Below are positions 23,113 through 31,829 of a stretch of 36,265 nt of DNA, piece after piece. The stretch is from Lentisphaerota bacterium (GTDB taxonomy: Bacteria > Verrucomicrobiota > Lentisphaeria > Victivallales > Victivallaceae). Numbering within the stretch: the first letter of the stretch is position 1; every line of letters starts with the position of its first letter. Both the position numbers and the translations under genes were made by a program. The notes under the pieces are model-generated. The model saw nothing but the letters and a program-made list of their open reading frames with translations. It was not told the origin of the DNA and made no database searches. Location: positions 1-36,265 of the forward strand of contig SUWE01000026.1 in assembly GCA_015061615.1 (NCBI GenBank). Reading direction: 5' to 3'.

Positions 23113-25518
23113 ATGGATATTTCAAGAAAATGGCTCAGCGATTATGTCAATCTTGATTGCGATGATGCCTATTTGTGTGACAAATTGACCATGGCTGGGA
23201 TCGAGGTGGAAAAAATCGAGAAGAATTCCACCATTCCCGAAGGCGTGGTCACCGCCAGAATTCTTTCCCGCGAACCGCATCCGGGCAGCGATCATCTTTC
23301 TGTCTGCAAAGTTACAGACGGCAGTGAAGAACTCCAGATCGTCTGCGGTGCCCCGAATTGTGATGCCGGTTGCATTGTACCGCTTGCAAAAACAGGAACG
23401 GTGTTCCACACCGCAGAAGGTGATTTCAAAATCAAAAAATCCAAACTGCGTGGTGTCGAATCCAACGGCATGATGTGCAGTGAGGAGGAGCTTGGAATTT
23501 CTGATAACAATGACGGATTGATGATTTTCCCTGCTGATACGGAACTGGGCGTCCCCTTGACCAGACTTTTCCCCGGCGATACCAGAATTGAGCTGGAAAT
23601 CACGCCCAACCGTCCGGATTGTCTTTCGATGTGGGGCGTGGCACGCGACGTATCCTGTCTGCTTTCCACACCGGCGCAGCTTCCGGAAATTTCCATCCCT
23701 GTCTGTGATACAGAAATTCCCGGTCTTGTTACTGTGGAAAATTCAGAACTCTGTCCCCGTTACATTGGCAGAGTCATTAAAAATGTCAAGGTCGGTCCTT
23801 CGCCTGACTGGCTGAAAGAGCGTTTGGAAAGTGTCGGTCTCCGTGCAATAAACAACGTCGTTGACGTGACGAACTTTGTCATGCTTGAACTCGGTCAGCC
23901 GCTTCATGCGTTTGACCGTGCCACACTTGCCGGAAACCGTGTCGTAGCCCGCAATGCAGTAAAAGGTGAAAAAATCACTCTGCTTGATGGAAAAGTCATT
24001 GAACTTACCGAAAGCAACTTCGTTATTGCCGATGCGGAAAAACCGATGGCGCTGGCAGGAATCATGGGCGCTGAAAACTCCGGAGTTACGGAAAATACCA
24101 CTGAGATCCTGTTGGAAAGTGCGGTGTTCAAATCCTCATTCATCCGTGGAGAAAGCCGCACTCTGGGTATTTCCACTGATGCAAGCTACCGCTACGAGCG
24201 CGGAGTTGATTTTGATATGGCGGAACTTGCTTCTGTCCGTGCCTGTCAGCTGATCCTTGCCACTGCCGGCGGTGAAATCGCCAGCTGTGCGATGGAAGTC
24301 GCTGCTGACCGTCCGGCGGAACCGGTCATCAACTGCCGTTTTGAAAATATCCGCAAACTTATCGGTACCACTGTTACCAATGAACGTATTGTCGATATCC
24401 TTAAGAAACTTCACTTGAAAGTTGACAATATTACTGCGGATTCCTGTGTTGTTACCGCTCCGCTTTTCCGTCTTGATCTGACCCGTGAAGCCGACTTGGC
24501 AGAGGAGGTCGCCCGTATCGACGGATTGGATAAGATCCCGACGATCCCGGTTGCCGGAAAGGTTTGTCATCCTGACAGTGAAGATGCGTATGCGCCGTTG
24601 AAGATGGTGCGTGACCTTGTTATCGGTATGGGATTTGACGAGTGTGTGCATTACAGTATTGTCGGTTCGGCTTCGGCGCTGGCGGACAGCCGCTTTGAGA
24701 AAAGCGATCTGATCGAGTTGTCCAATCCGCTTTCACCGGATAACGGCTGGATGCGTCCGGGATTGCTCGGTGAAATGCTTGGAACTGTCGGCAGAAATAT
24801 CGCCCGCGGCAACCGCGACCTGCGTCTGTTTGAGTTGGATAAGGCATTTTGCAAGAATCCTGCCAAATTCCCGGAGGAACGCAACGAACTGCTGATTCTG
24901 ATGACCGGCAAACGCCATCCGGAACTTTTCTCTGCCGAAGGCGAAGCACTGTGTGATTTTTACGATATCAAAGGTGTTGTGGAAACACTGCTTGAAAAAC
25001 TTGCGATCACCAACTACCGTTTTGTGATTCCCGCTGAGGCGGACGGCCGTTTCCGTACCGGACATGCCCTTATTCTTCAGCTTGAGGGCAAAGTGGCCGG
25101 TATGTTCGGTGAATTGAATCCGAAGCATGCCTCATCATGGCGCAGTTCCGCTCCGGTCTTCTTTGCCCAGATCGAAGCCGCCGCTCTGACCGGTGCCGCA
25201 ACGAGGGTGAAAAAGAGCTGCAAAGCGCTTGCGCAGTTCCCCGGAACCACCCGCGACATTGCCTTTATTGCTCCGGAAACGCTTACTCATGGTGAGGTTA
25301 TCGACTTTATCCGCAAGTGTAAGGCGCCGAATTTTGAATCTGTCCGTCTTTTTGACATATTCATCGGTGATGAGTTGAAAAAACAGCAGAAAAAGAGCAT
25401 GGCGTACAGTTTGAGTTTCCGCAATCAGGAACGTACATTGACTGATAATGAAGTCAATGCGGCAATGGAGAAGATCCGTGCGCGCCTTGCTGCGGAATTG
25501 AAAGTTGAATTGCGATAA
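23113..25518 (+). CDS. pheT: Phenylalanyl-tRNA synthetase beta subunit
   Basis: At 801 residues this is a full-length bacterial PheT. In order: N-terminal piece with WLSDYVNL, the OB-fold tRNA-binding domain (about 40-150), the B3/B4 editing domain (about 210-380), B5 (about 405-475), a catalytic-like core and the C-terminal anticodon-binding FDX-ACB domain (about 705-800). The PNRPDCLSMWGVARD motif and the NNVVDVTNFVMLELGQPLH motif are intact. It follows pheS by 10 bp; ribH starts 17 bp after it, so the next operon may be read through from here. Confidence 0.96.
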   Translation: MDISRKWLSDYVNLDCDDAYLCDKLTMAGIEVEKIEKNSTIPEGVVTARILSREPHPGSDHLSVCKVTDGSEELQIVCGAPNCDAGCIVPLAKTGTVFHTAEGDFKIKKSKLRGVESNGMMCSEEELGISDNNDGLMIFPADTELGVPLTRLFPGDTRIELEITPNRPDCLSMWGVARDVSCLLSTPAQLPEISIPVCDTEIPGLVTVENSELCPRYIGRVIKNVKVGPSPDWLKERLESVGLRAINNVVDVTNFVMLELGQPLHAFDRATLAGNRVVARNAVKGEKITLLDGKVIELTESNFVIADAEKPMALAGIMGAENSGVTENTTEILLESAVFKSSFIRGESRTLGISTDASYRYERGVDFDMAELASVRACQLILATAGGEIASCAMEVAADRPAEPVINCRFENIRKLIGTTVTNERIVDILKKLHLKVDNITADSCVVTAPLFRLDLTREADLAEEVARIDGLDKIPTIPVAGKVCHPDSEDAYAPLKMVRDLVIGMGFDECVHYSIVGSASALADSRFEKSDLIELSNPLSPDNGWMRPGLLGEMLGTVGRNIARGNRDLRLFELDKAFCKNPAKFPEERNELLILMTGKRHPELFSAEGEALCDFYDIKGVVETLLEKLAITNYRFVIPAEADGRFRTGHALILQLEGKVAGMFGELNPKHASSWRSSAPVFFAQIEAAALTGAATRVKKSCKALAQFPGTTRDIAFIAPETLTHGEVIDFIRKCKAPNFESVRLFDIFIGDELKKQQKKSMAYSLSFRNQERTLTDNEVNAAMEKIRARLAAELKVELR

Positions 25519-25535
25519 TTTGAAAGGATTTTACC

Positions 25536-26021
25536 ATGGATAAAAATGCAGGAAAGATTTTTGAAGGCGCGTTGTGTGCCGAAGGGATCAAAATAGGTAT
25601 CGTTTGTGCCAGATTCAATGATTTTCTGGTCAGCCGTCTGCTTTCCGGTGCGATTGATGCGATTGTCCGTCACGGTGGCGATGCGCAGAATATTTCGGTT
25701 GCTTATGTTCCGGGTTCTTATGAAATCCCCTTCGCTGTCAAACAGATGCTCGACCGTAAAGAGTTTGATGCTGTCGTGGCACTTGGTGTTGTAATTCAGG
25801 GGGATACTCCGCATGCGTCATACATCAACTCCGAGGTTGCTAAAGGTCTGGCTCAGCTCGGTTTGGAATCCGGTATCCCTGTCACTTACGGAATGATCAC
25901 TGCCGATAATCTTGAACAGGCGATCAACCGCAGCGGAGTGAAAGCCGGTAACAAAGGTGTCGATGCGGCACTGGCGGCGATTGAAATGGTCAACTTGTCA
26001 CGGGCGATTAAAAATGCTTGA
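25536..26021 (+). CDS. ribH: 6,7-dimethyl-8-ribityllumazine synthase
   Basis: The 161-residue protein has lumazine synthase motifs: CARFNDF, PGSYEIP, the catalytic loop GDTPH (His93) and VAKGL, and a C-terminal AGNKGVDAALAAIEM. It joins ribityl-aminouracil and dihydroxybutanone phosphate. The residues after His93 read ASYI where many homologues have FDYV. GAAAGGA precedes the ATG, and no FMN riboswitch fits in the 17-bp gap before it. The 3' end overlaps nusB by 8 bp. Confidence 0.96.
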   Translation: MDKNAGKIFEGALCAEGIKIGIVCARFNDFLVSRLLSGAIDAIVRHGGDAQNISVAYVPGSYEIPFAVKQMLDRKEFDAVVALGVVIQGDTPHASYINSEVAKGLAQLGLESGIPVTYGMITADNLEQAINRSGVKAGNKGVDAALAAIEMVNLSRAIKNA

Positions 26022-26493
26022 TTTTGCTAACGAAGAACAGGCTCCCGTTCATTCCAAACGTTTGGGCAGGGAGTTGGCAATGGAGTTCCTTTTTGCCTGT
26101 GAAAGCAAGCAGGAACTTCCCGGAGCCGCAGAATTTGATATTTTTCTCGAATCGGTAAAAGAGGAATTTTCTCTGGAAGAAAACCGCAACACCCGCCGTG
26201 CGAAAGATTATGCGGTGCGGCTTTATGAAGCAGTCACCTGCGCTCAGGAAAAGATCGACAGTCTCATTTCCGGTCACTGCCGTAACTGGGAGTTTGACCG
26301 CCTTTCCGGAGTCGATCGCAACATCATGCGTGTTGCAGTTGCGGAAATGCTTGAGTTTGATGAGGTTCCTGCTGTTGTCAGTATTGACGAAGCGGTGGAG
26401 ATCGCCAGAGATTTTTCCGGTGCAGAAGCCGGAAATTTCATCAACGGTGTCTTGAATTCCATTAAAAATTCCACAACGGAAAACGGAAACTGA
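26014..26493 (+). CDS. nusB: Transcription antitermination factor NusB
   Basis: A helical protein of 159 residues with the NusB pattern: RELAMEFLFACE near the N-terminus, then LSGVDRNIMRVAVAEML, SIDEAVEIARDFSG and NFINGVLNSI. NusB with NusE binds boxA RNA in rRNA operons. ATG 26014 overlaps the ribH stop (ATGCTTGA), so translation is probably coupled. The ribH-nusB pairing is common in bacteria. ftsY starts one base after the stop. Confidence 0.95.
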   Translation: MLDFANEEQAPVHSKRLGRELAMEFLFACESKQELPGAAEFDIFLESVKEEFSLEENRNTRRAKDYAVRLYEAVTCAQEKIDSLISGHCRNWEFDRLSGVDRNIMRVAVAEMLEFDEVPAVVSIDEAVEIARDFSGAEAGNFINGVLNSIKNSTTENGN

Positions 26494-26494
26494 T

Positions 26495-27421
26495 ATGTCA
26501 ATATTTTCCATATTCAAACGCGGTCTGGAAAAAAGTGCCACCAAGCTGGCGCGTGTGGTCAGCGGTGTATTTTCCGGCGTAAAAACCCACGGAGCTGCAA
26601 GTTTTGATGATTTGGAAGCGATGCTCATCGCCGCCGACTTCGGACCCGCAGCGGCAAAAAAAGTCGTTGACCGTATCCGTGACCGGTATGAGCGGGGCAA
26701 AATTGCCACCGATGCCGATTTGATTGCCGAAGCGAAAGACGAAGTGCAGACCATTCTCCGGCAGGGGATGCGTCCGGTCAACACTGCTCCGGAAGGTGAA
26801 CCGCTGGTCATTCTTATGGTAGGAGTCAACGGCAGCGGTAAAACTACGACCATCGGCAAACTTGCCGCCCGCTGGAAAGCTGAGGGGAAAAAGGTCATCC
26901 TCGGTGCATGTGATACATTCCGTGCCGCTGCGGTGGAACAGTTGCAGTTGTGGGGAGAACGCACCGGAACTCAGGTCGTATCTTCCAAACATGGTGCTGA
27001 TCCGGCGAGTGTGGCGTTTGATGCGACGATGGCGGCAAAATCCCGTCAGGCGGATATTCTGCTTATCGACACTGCGGGCCGTCAGCAGAATCAGCAGGAT
27101 TTGATGGCTGAGCTGAGTAAGATCCGCCGTTCAATCGGCAAGGTTCTTCCCGGTGCGCCTCACGAAGTGTGGCTCACGGTCGATGCATCTCTCGGTTCAA
27201 ATGTTATCAGTCAGGCGCGTGAATTTGGAAAAATTGCCGGTGTTACCGGCCTTGTCCTTACCAAACTTGACGGAACGGGCAGGGGAGGTATGGCAGTTGC
27301 ACTGCATGAGGAGTTCCAGCTGCCGACATTCTTTGCCGGTTTCGGTGAAGCTCCGGAAGATTTGCAGGATTTTGATCCGGAATTTTATGCAGATGCACTT
27401 TTTACTGTGGAGAACGCATGA
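26495..27421 (+). CDS. ftsY: Signal recognition particle receptor FtsY
   Basis: The 308-residue SRP GTPase has the NG domain only, with a short hydrophobic/basic N-terminus and no long acidic A domain. Motifs: G1 GVNGSGKTTT (110-119), DTFRAAAVEQL (140-150), G3 DTAGR (192-196), TKLDGTGRGG (256-265). It receives ribosome-SRP complexes at the membrane. The segment that is usually DATTGQNA reads DASLGSNV (230-237), a change in a conserved GTPase element. It overlaps ribD by 4 bp (ATGA). Confidence 0.96.
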   Translation: MSIFSIFKRGLEKSATKLARVVSGVFSGVKTHGAASFDDLEAMLIAADFGPAAAKKVVDRIRDRYERGKIATDADLIAEAKDEVQTILRQGMRPVNTAPEGEPLVILMVGVNGSGKTTTIGKLAARWKAEGKKVILGACDTFRAAAVEQLQLWGERTGTQVVSSKHGADPASVAFDATMAAKSRQADILLIDTAGRQQNQQDLMAELSKIRRSIGKVLPGAPHEVWLTVDASLGSNVISQAREFGKIAGVTGLVLTKLDGTGRGGMAVALHEEFQLPTFFAGFGEAPEDLQDFDPEFYADALFTVENA

Positions 27422-28449
27422 GTTCAGACTCTGAATATATGCTTGAGGCACTTGCGCTCGCCCGGATGGGATGGGGATTGACCAATCCCAATCCGATGGT
27501 AGGTGCTGTTATCGTCAAAGATGATATCGTTATCGGCAGGGGATTTCACCGTAAAGCCGGTGAGGCTCATGCCGAAATAAATGCTCTTGCCGATGCCCGT
27601 AATCACGGGCATGATACAAACGGTTCAACGATTTATGTAACGCTTGAACCGTGTTCCACTTTCGGTAGAACTCCTCCCTGTACCGATGCGATCATCGCCT
27701 CGGGAATAAGCCGGGTTGTCATCGGTTCGATGGATCCCAATCCCAAACATGCCGGCAGGGCAAAGGATATTCTGGAAAAGAACGGGATAGTTGTCGACTG
27801 CGGTGTGGAAACTACCGCCTGCTGGGAGTTGAACAGCCACTTTTTCCGTTGGATAACCAGCGGAAAACCTCTGGTCATTTTGAAAATGGCGATGACTCTT
27901 GACGGTAAAATCGCCTGCTGCAATGGGGATTCCCGCTGGGTCACCGGTCCCGAAGCCCGCCGCCGGGTGCAGTCCTGGCGCCGTCTGGCAGATGCGGTCA
28001 TGATCGGTGGAAACACGTTGCGCGCGGATCACCCGGAACTGACCGTGCGTGAGCCGGAAAATTTTGAAAATCAGCCCCGCCGGATCGTGGTATCTTCCTC
28101 GCTTGATGAAGATGATTTGAAAGAGTATTTCCCTGACGGCAGAGCTGAAGTTGTCGATCTTCCTGATGCAGAGGCGTGGGATAAGTATTTGCGTGATCTC
28201 GGTTCCTGCGGAGTTACTGCGCTTTTGATCGAGGGCGGCGGCGAATTGGCAGCGGCGGCGATAAAAGCTCAGGCGGTGGATTTTGTTGAATTTCACATTG
28301 CACCGAAACTTCTCGGCGGCAGAGAGAGTATTCCTGCGCTCGGCGGAGAAAATCCGGAAAAAATGAGCGAAGCATTGGATTTGTCGCGGGTCAAAACCTT
28401 TACCTGCGGTAATGATATCATCATCAGTGGATATTTACGGGAGATTTGA
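27418..28449 (+). CDS. ribD: Bifunctional riboflavin deaminase/reductase RibD
   Basis: The 343-residue protein has an N-terminal zinc deaminase domain with HAE (His51, Glu53) and EPCSTFGRTPPC (Cys79, Cys88), and a C-terminal reductase domain with the MAMTLDGKIA, SRWVTG and LIEGGGELA motifs. It performs the second and third steps from GTP to riboflavin. The ATG overlaps the ftsY stop. ribE follows one base after its stop; with ribH upstream three riboflavin genes share the operon, while ribA/ribB lie outside the window. Confidence 0.96.
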   Translation: MSSDSEYMLEALALARMGWGLTNPNPMVGAVIVKDDIVIGRGFHRKAGEAHAEINALADARNHGHDTNGSTIYVTLEPCSTFGRTPPCTDAIIASGISRVVIGSMDPNPKHAGRAKDILEKNGIVVDCGVETTACWELNSHFFRWITSGKPLVILKMAMTLDGKIACCNGDSRWVTGPEARRRVQSWRRLADAVMIGGNTLRADHPELTVREPENFENQPRRIVVSSSLDEDDLKEYFPDGRAEVVDLPDAEAWDKYLRDLGSCGVTALLIEGGGELAAAAIKAQAVDFVEFHIAPKLLGGRESIPALGGENPEKMSEALDLSRVKTFTCGNDIIISGYLREI

Positions 28450-28450
28450 T

Positions 28451-29089
28451 ATGTTTACCGGAATCGTTCAGCAAAAAGGCAGGATCATCTCCCGCGGCGG
28501 CGGTAAACTTGTCATAAAACCGGATATGCCGGTAATTGATCCGGTTTACGGAGAAAGCATTGCGGTCAACGGTTGTTGTCTTACTCTTGAATCAGCCGCA
28601 GGCGGAAATCTCACCTTCCACACTCTTGAGGAGAGTTTGAAGCGGACAAATCTCGGTATTCTGCCGGTCAATTCCGTTGTCAATCTGGAACGCGCATTGC
28701 AAGTCGGTGACCGTCTCGGCGGTCATATCGTTCAGGGACATGTGGATATGGCGGCAGAAGTTCTTCAGTGCCGCCGGCAGAGTGACGGGGATTTTATTTT
28801 TGAAGTCGCGCTTGATCCTGCTTATGCCAAACTTGTTGTGGAAAAAGGCGGTATTGCCATCGACGGTGTTTCGCTGACTGTTGTCAATGCCGGAAGGGAT
28901 TCTTTTTCAGTCAGACTTATTCCGGTGACACTTGCGGAAACTGCTTTGCATGAACGTCTTCCAGGAACATTTGTCAATCTTGAATTTGACGTTGTCGGCA
29001 GATATATTCTGCGTATGATGGAGTTGTCTTGCGAAAGCGATTCCTCCGGCATTACCATGGATACCTTGAGAGAGGCGGGATTTCTGTGA
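28451..29089 (+). CDS. ribE: Riboflavin synthase alpha chain
   Basis: The 212-residue protein starts MFTGIVQQKG and has two lumazine-binding barrels (about 1-95 and 96-190), each with the G(S/L)xVNG-CLT or IDGVSLTV element and the DRLGGHIVQGHVD linker motif. It converts two lumazine molecules to riboflavin and a pyrimidine. ATG 28451 is in the right place for the conserved N-terminus. The stop overlaps the next gene's GTG start (GTGA). Confidence 0.95.
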   Translation: MFTGIVQQKGRIISRGGGKLVIKPDMPVIDPVYGESIAVNGCCLTLESAAGGNLTFHTLEESLKRTNLGILPVNSVVNLERALQVGDRLGGHIVQGHVDMAAEVLQCRRQSDGDFIFEVALDPAYAKLVVEKGGIAIDGVSLTVVNAGRDSFSVRLIPVTLAETALHERLPGTFVNLEFDVVGRYILRMMELSCESDSSGITMDTLREAGFL

Positions 29090-29823
29090 AAATAAACTAC
29101 GGTATAGCAGTTTCTTCTTTCCGGCAGCTGTCTGAATTGCCGGAGTTGAAAAAAGCAGGATTTCTGGAAGTCGCATCAAATTGCATCCAGTCTCCGGACT
29201 TTGTGCTGCCCCGTGCATGGAAAAATCGCCTCAACCGTGTTACCAGCCGCAGTGAAGCGCGTACATTCAGTGCCATGATCGGTTCCGGCCGCGGGGTGAT
29301 GAAGGAGTTTTACCGTGTTTTTTCCCGCAACTGTGAAGCGTATGCCCGTCTCGGTGTGACAGAGATAACCTTGACTGTCGATTGGGAAACTGTTGTCAAT
29401 GACAGTGATTATGCAGACGAACTGCGTGAGGTTCTGCGTTGTTGTTACGGAATAATTTACAGAAACCGTCAGACCGCATTGCTGGAAATGCGTATCCCCG
29501 GATTTATATCTTCCATTCCGGAAAATTTTATTCAATTCCGCAACTCTTTATTGTTTCCGGTCAGGACACTTATAGATTTTCATCCCCATGAACCGGGGGC
29601 GTTGGAAATGCTCACCGCTTTTGCAAAAAAAATGCCTTTTGATTCATCCCGGTTCCGAGTCAGTTTTGATGCTTCCGGCGGAAATTATCTCAGTTCCAAT
29701 TTGCTGGAAAAAATCCTGTCTTCTTTGCATATTGTCGGTAAAGAGATTCCTGAAATCTGTTTTTATCCCGGCAGGAGCGCTGATAAAGCGGCTTTTGCCG
29801 CATTGGAAGCGGTGCTGCAATGA
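29086..29823 (+). CDS. Unknown protein, possible TIM-barrel fold, coupled to murJ
   Basis: I do not recognise this 245-residue protein. It shows eight short beta-like segments at regular spacing: INYGIAVSS, FLEVAS, TFSAMIG, EITLTVDW, ALLEMRIPG, RTLIDFHP, RVSFDAS and EICFYPG, with helices between. That pattern resembles (beta/alpha)8 barrels of the sugar-phosphate isomerase/AP-endonuclease type. Acidic and His residues near strand ends (Asp in VDW, Glu in LEM, DFHPHE, FDAS) could form a metal site. The GTG start overlaps the ribE stop and the end overlaps the murJ start, so it is translated as part of the operon. No membrane segment or signal peptide is seen. Confidence 0.6.
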   Translation: MKINYGIAVSSFRQLSELPELKKAGFLEVASNCIQSPDFVLPRAWKNRLNRVTSRSEARTFSAMIGSGRGVMKEFYRVFSRNCEAYARLGVTEITLTVDWETVVNDSDYADELREVLRCCYGIIYRNRQTALLEMRIPGFISSIPENFIQFRNSLLFPVRTLIDFHPHEPGALEMLTAFAKKMPFDSSRFRVSFDASGGNYLSSNLLEKILSSLHIVGKEIPEICFYPGRSADKAAFAALEAVLQ

Positions 29824-31412
29824 GCAATAAAGAAACAAAATTGCTCAAGAGCAGTTTCGGCGTGGCGCTGGCGACATTGGCAAGCCGTATTCTCGGATTG
29901 ATCCGGATGCGTCTTGAGGCACAGGCGCTCGGCGGAGGATTGACGGCGACGATTTGGTTTTTTGCCATGATTTTCCCCAATATTTTCCGCAGACTGCTTG
30001 GGGAAGGAGCGCTGGGAACAGCTTTGATACCGCTGGTGACTGAGACTGAAAAAAATTCCGGAATAAGTGAAGCAAGGCGCTGTTTTGCCCAGATTCTGAC
30101 TTTTGCCGGGGCACTGCTCGCTCTGATCGTTGTCATTGTTTCTGCCGGAGCATTTTTCTGCGGTAAAGCGGCTTTTTTATATGATTGGGAATTTCTGCAA
30201 AGCGAAAAAGTTCAGGGTGGTTGTCAGATAATTCCGCTGCTTATGCCGTATGCGTTTTTCATCTGCCTTACCGGACTCATCGGAGCGGTTTTGAATTACT
30301 CTGGTTTATTTGTCCGTCCGGCATTGACTGCCGTATTTTTCAATCTTGTTCAAATCGCCGGATTGCTTGCCGGTATCTGCCTTGAATTGCCATCGGAGCA
30401 GCTGTTGAAACTTCTTGCGGTTCAAGTTCCGATTGCCGGAGCGATACAGTTCGGCTTGATGGTGTGGATGCTGAAAATTTGCGGACGTTTTCCCATTTTC
30501 TGCAAAGATGCGTTCCGTTCATTTTCTCCGGTTAAAAATCTGCTGAAACTTGCTTCTCCCGGATTGATCGGTTACGGAGTGCTTCAGCTGAGTTTTCTTA
30601 TTGACCGGAGTCTGGCACTCTGCCTCAACAACCGGGCAGTTCCGGCATTGACTTATGTTGACCGCATCGTTGATTTGCCGATCGGACTTTTTGCTGTTTC
30701 ATTGGGAACGGTATTGATGACGTCGATGACCCGTGCCGCTGTGGATAAAGATTTTGATGCAATGCAAGAACAGTTGAATTTTTCGCTCCGTCACGTCTGG
30801 TTTATCTGTGCGCCGATGGCGGTTGCGGTGATATTTTTTCATACAGAAATGCTCCGGGTCCTCTGCCTCGGCGGCAAATACACTCTTGAAGATTTGGATG
30901 CCGCGCGGCTTGTCGCGATTTTTTACGGAATGGGAATACCGCTTTTCTGCTCTTTGAAAGTGATTTTGCCGGCATTTTATTCACGGAAAGATATGAAACG
31001 TCCGCTTTATGTTTCGATCACTGCGATCGTTGTCAACCTTGTTTTGAATTTGATCCTTATGTTTCCGCTTCAGCAGGGCGGACTTGCTCTGGCAACAGTC
31101 ATTGCGTCGGCGGTGAATAACAGTTGTCTGCTGTTTTTGCTTGATCGTGAGGGATTCAAGATTCAGAAACGGACAGTTGTGTCATGTTTGCGGTCGGTTT
31201 TTATAAGTTTGCTTGCCGGAATTACGGTTTATTTTCTGATGCCTTTGATAAGATGCAGATTTGAACCGGGATTCGGAACTGATTGTATTTTGCTTCTTAT
31301 TTGCGGCGTAACCTATGGCGTGCTGATTTTGATCTTGTGCGTGGCGTTGCGTGCCGGAGAGCTTTTTGAATTTTTTTCGATTTTGCGCCGCAGAAATAAA
31401 AAATCAGCATAA
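29820..31412 (+). CDS. murJ: Lipid II flippase MurJ
   Basis: The 530-residue protein has about fourteen membrane segments and the MurJ pattern: SSFGVALATLASRILGLIRM at the start, then FPNIFRRLLGEGALGTALIPL and the DRSLALCLNNRAVPALTYVDRI region. MurJ moves lipid II across the inner membrane for peptidoglycan synthesis. The start overlaps the preceding unknown gene by 4 bp. It is the last gene of the operon; about 100 bases of AT-rich spacer with a T-run (31472-31479) separate it from the tRNA-Leu promoter. Confidence 0.95.
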   Translation: MSNKETKLLKSSFGVALATLASRILGLIRMRLEAQALGGGLTATIWFFAMIFPNIFRRLLGEGALGTALIPLVTETEKNSGISEARRCFAQILTFAGALLALIVVIVSAGAFFCGKAAFLYDWEFLQSEKVQGGCQIIPLLMPYAFFICLTGLIGAVLNYSGLFVRPALTAVFFNLVQIAGLLAGICLELPSEQLLKLLAVQVPIAGAIQFGLMVWMLKICGRFPIFCKDAFRSFSPVKNLLKLASPGLIGYGVLQLSFLIDRSLALCLNNRAVPALTYVDRIVDLPIGLFAVSLGTVLMTSMTRAAVDKDFDAMQEQLNFSLRHVWFICAPMAVAVIFFHTEMLRVLCLGGKYTLEDLDAARLVAIFYGMGIPLFCSLKVILPAFYSRKDMKRPLYVSITAIVVNLVLNLILMFPLQQGGLALATVIASAVNNSCLLFLLDREGFKIQKRTVVSCLRSVFISLLAGITVYFLMPLIRCRFEPGFGTDCILLLICGVTYGVLILILCVALRAGELFEFFSILRRRNKKSA

Positions 31413-31519
31413 CTCCGGATAATTATATAAATCGGTGAGTGTGTAAGGTTTCACGTCCGGAAATAAACAGCTTTTTTTTACGATTTTGACCTGCAACAGG
31501 AAAAATTCTTTTCCGCCTA

Positions 31520-31548
31520 TTGATTTTATCTGATTTGTGCGGTATATT
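31520..31548 (+). promoter_or_regulatory. Promoter of tRNA-Leu
   Basis: TTGATT (31520-31525), a 17-bp spacer and TATATT (31543-31548). Transcription would start about 10 nt before the mature tRNA. Confidence 0.7.
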
Positions 31549-31564
31549 ATAAGATATGAATGAT

Positions 31565-31648
31565 GCCCGGATGGTGGAATGGCAGACACAGCAGACTTAA
31601 AATCTGCTTCTTTCGGGAGTACGGGTTCGAGTCCCGTTCCGGGTACCA
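31565..31648 (+). tRNA. tRNA-Leu(UAA)
   Basis: An 84-nt tRNA with acceptor arms GCCCGGA/TCCGGGT, anticodon stem GCAGA/TCTGC around a CTTAAAA loop (anticodon TAA, reading UUA), a variable arm as expected for Leu, the T loop GGTTCGAGTCC and an encoded CCA (31646-31648). The first pair of the acceptor is G-U. Its 3' end is duplicated 203 bp downstream. Confidence 0.96.
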
Positions 31649-31653
31649 CTTTT
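31627..31653 (+). repeat. Attachment-site copy inside the tRNA-Leu 3' end
   Basis: These 27 bases, from the T loop of the tRNA through CCA and four following bases, recur exactly at 31830-31856. Integrases of tRNA-targeting islands and phages commonly leave such direct repeats. Confidence 0.8.
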
Positions 31654-31663
31654 TGAAATCCGC

Positions 31664-31776
31664 GTAAGCAGTGCCTTGCAAAAAGCAGAGTGTGGCTTGT
31701 AAAATTTTATTTTTCCGCCCCCCTCTTTTCTTTTTGCGTTGTCAGTTTTGTCGACAGCCAAAACGGCACTGCTCAC
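31664..31776. repeat. Inverted repeat between the two attachment-site copies
   Basis: GTAAGCAGTGCC (31664-31675) faces GGCACTGCTCAC (31765-31776), an inverted pair with one mismatch. Inside is GTTTTG-8 nt-CAAAAC (31745-31764). The segment has no believable gene, and no integrase is seen. Together with the flanking direct repeats it is all I can see in the gap between the tRNA and the next gene, apart from the terminator at 31912. Confidence 0.4.
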
Positions 31777-31829
31777 TTTGTTTCGGGTTGCGCTCGCAAA
31801 GCTCGCGCACTTCGGAGCTTCGCTCCTCG

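Noticed and set aside
25519-25535. FMN riboswitch ahead of ribH
   Set aside because: Only 17 bases separate pheT from ribH; none of the RFN element can fit.
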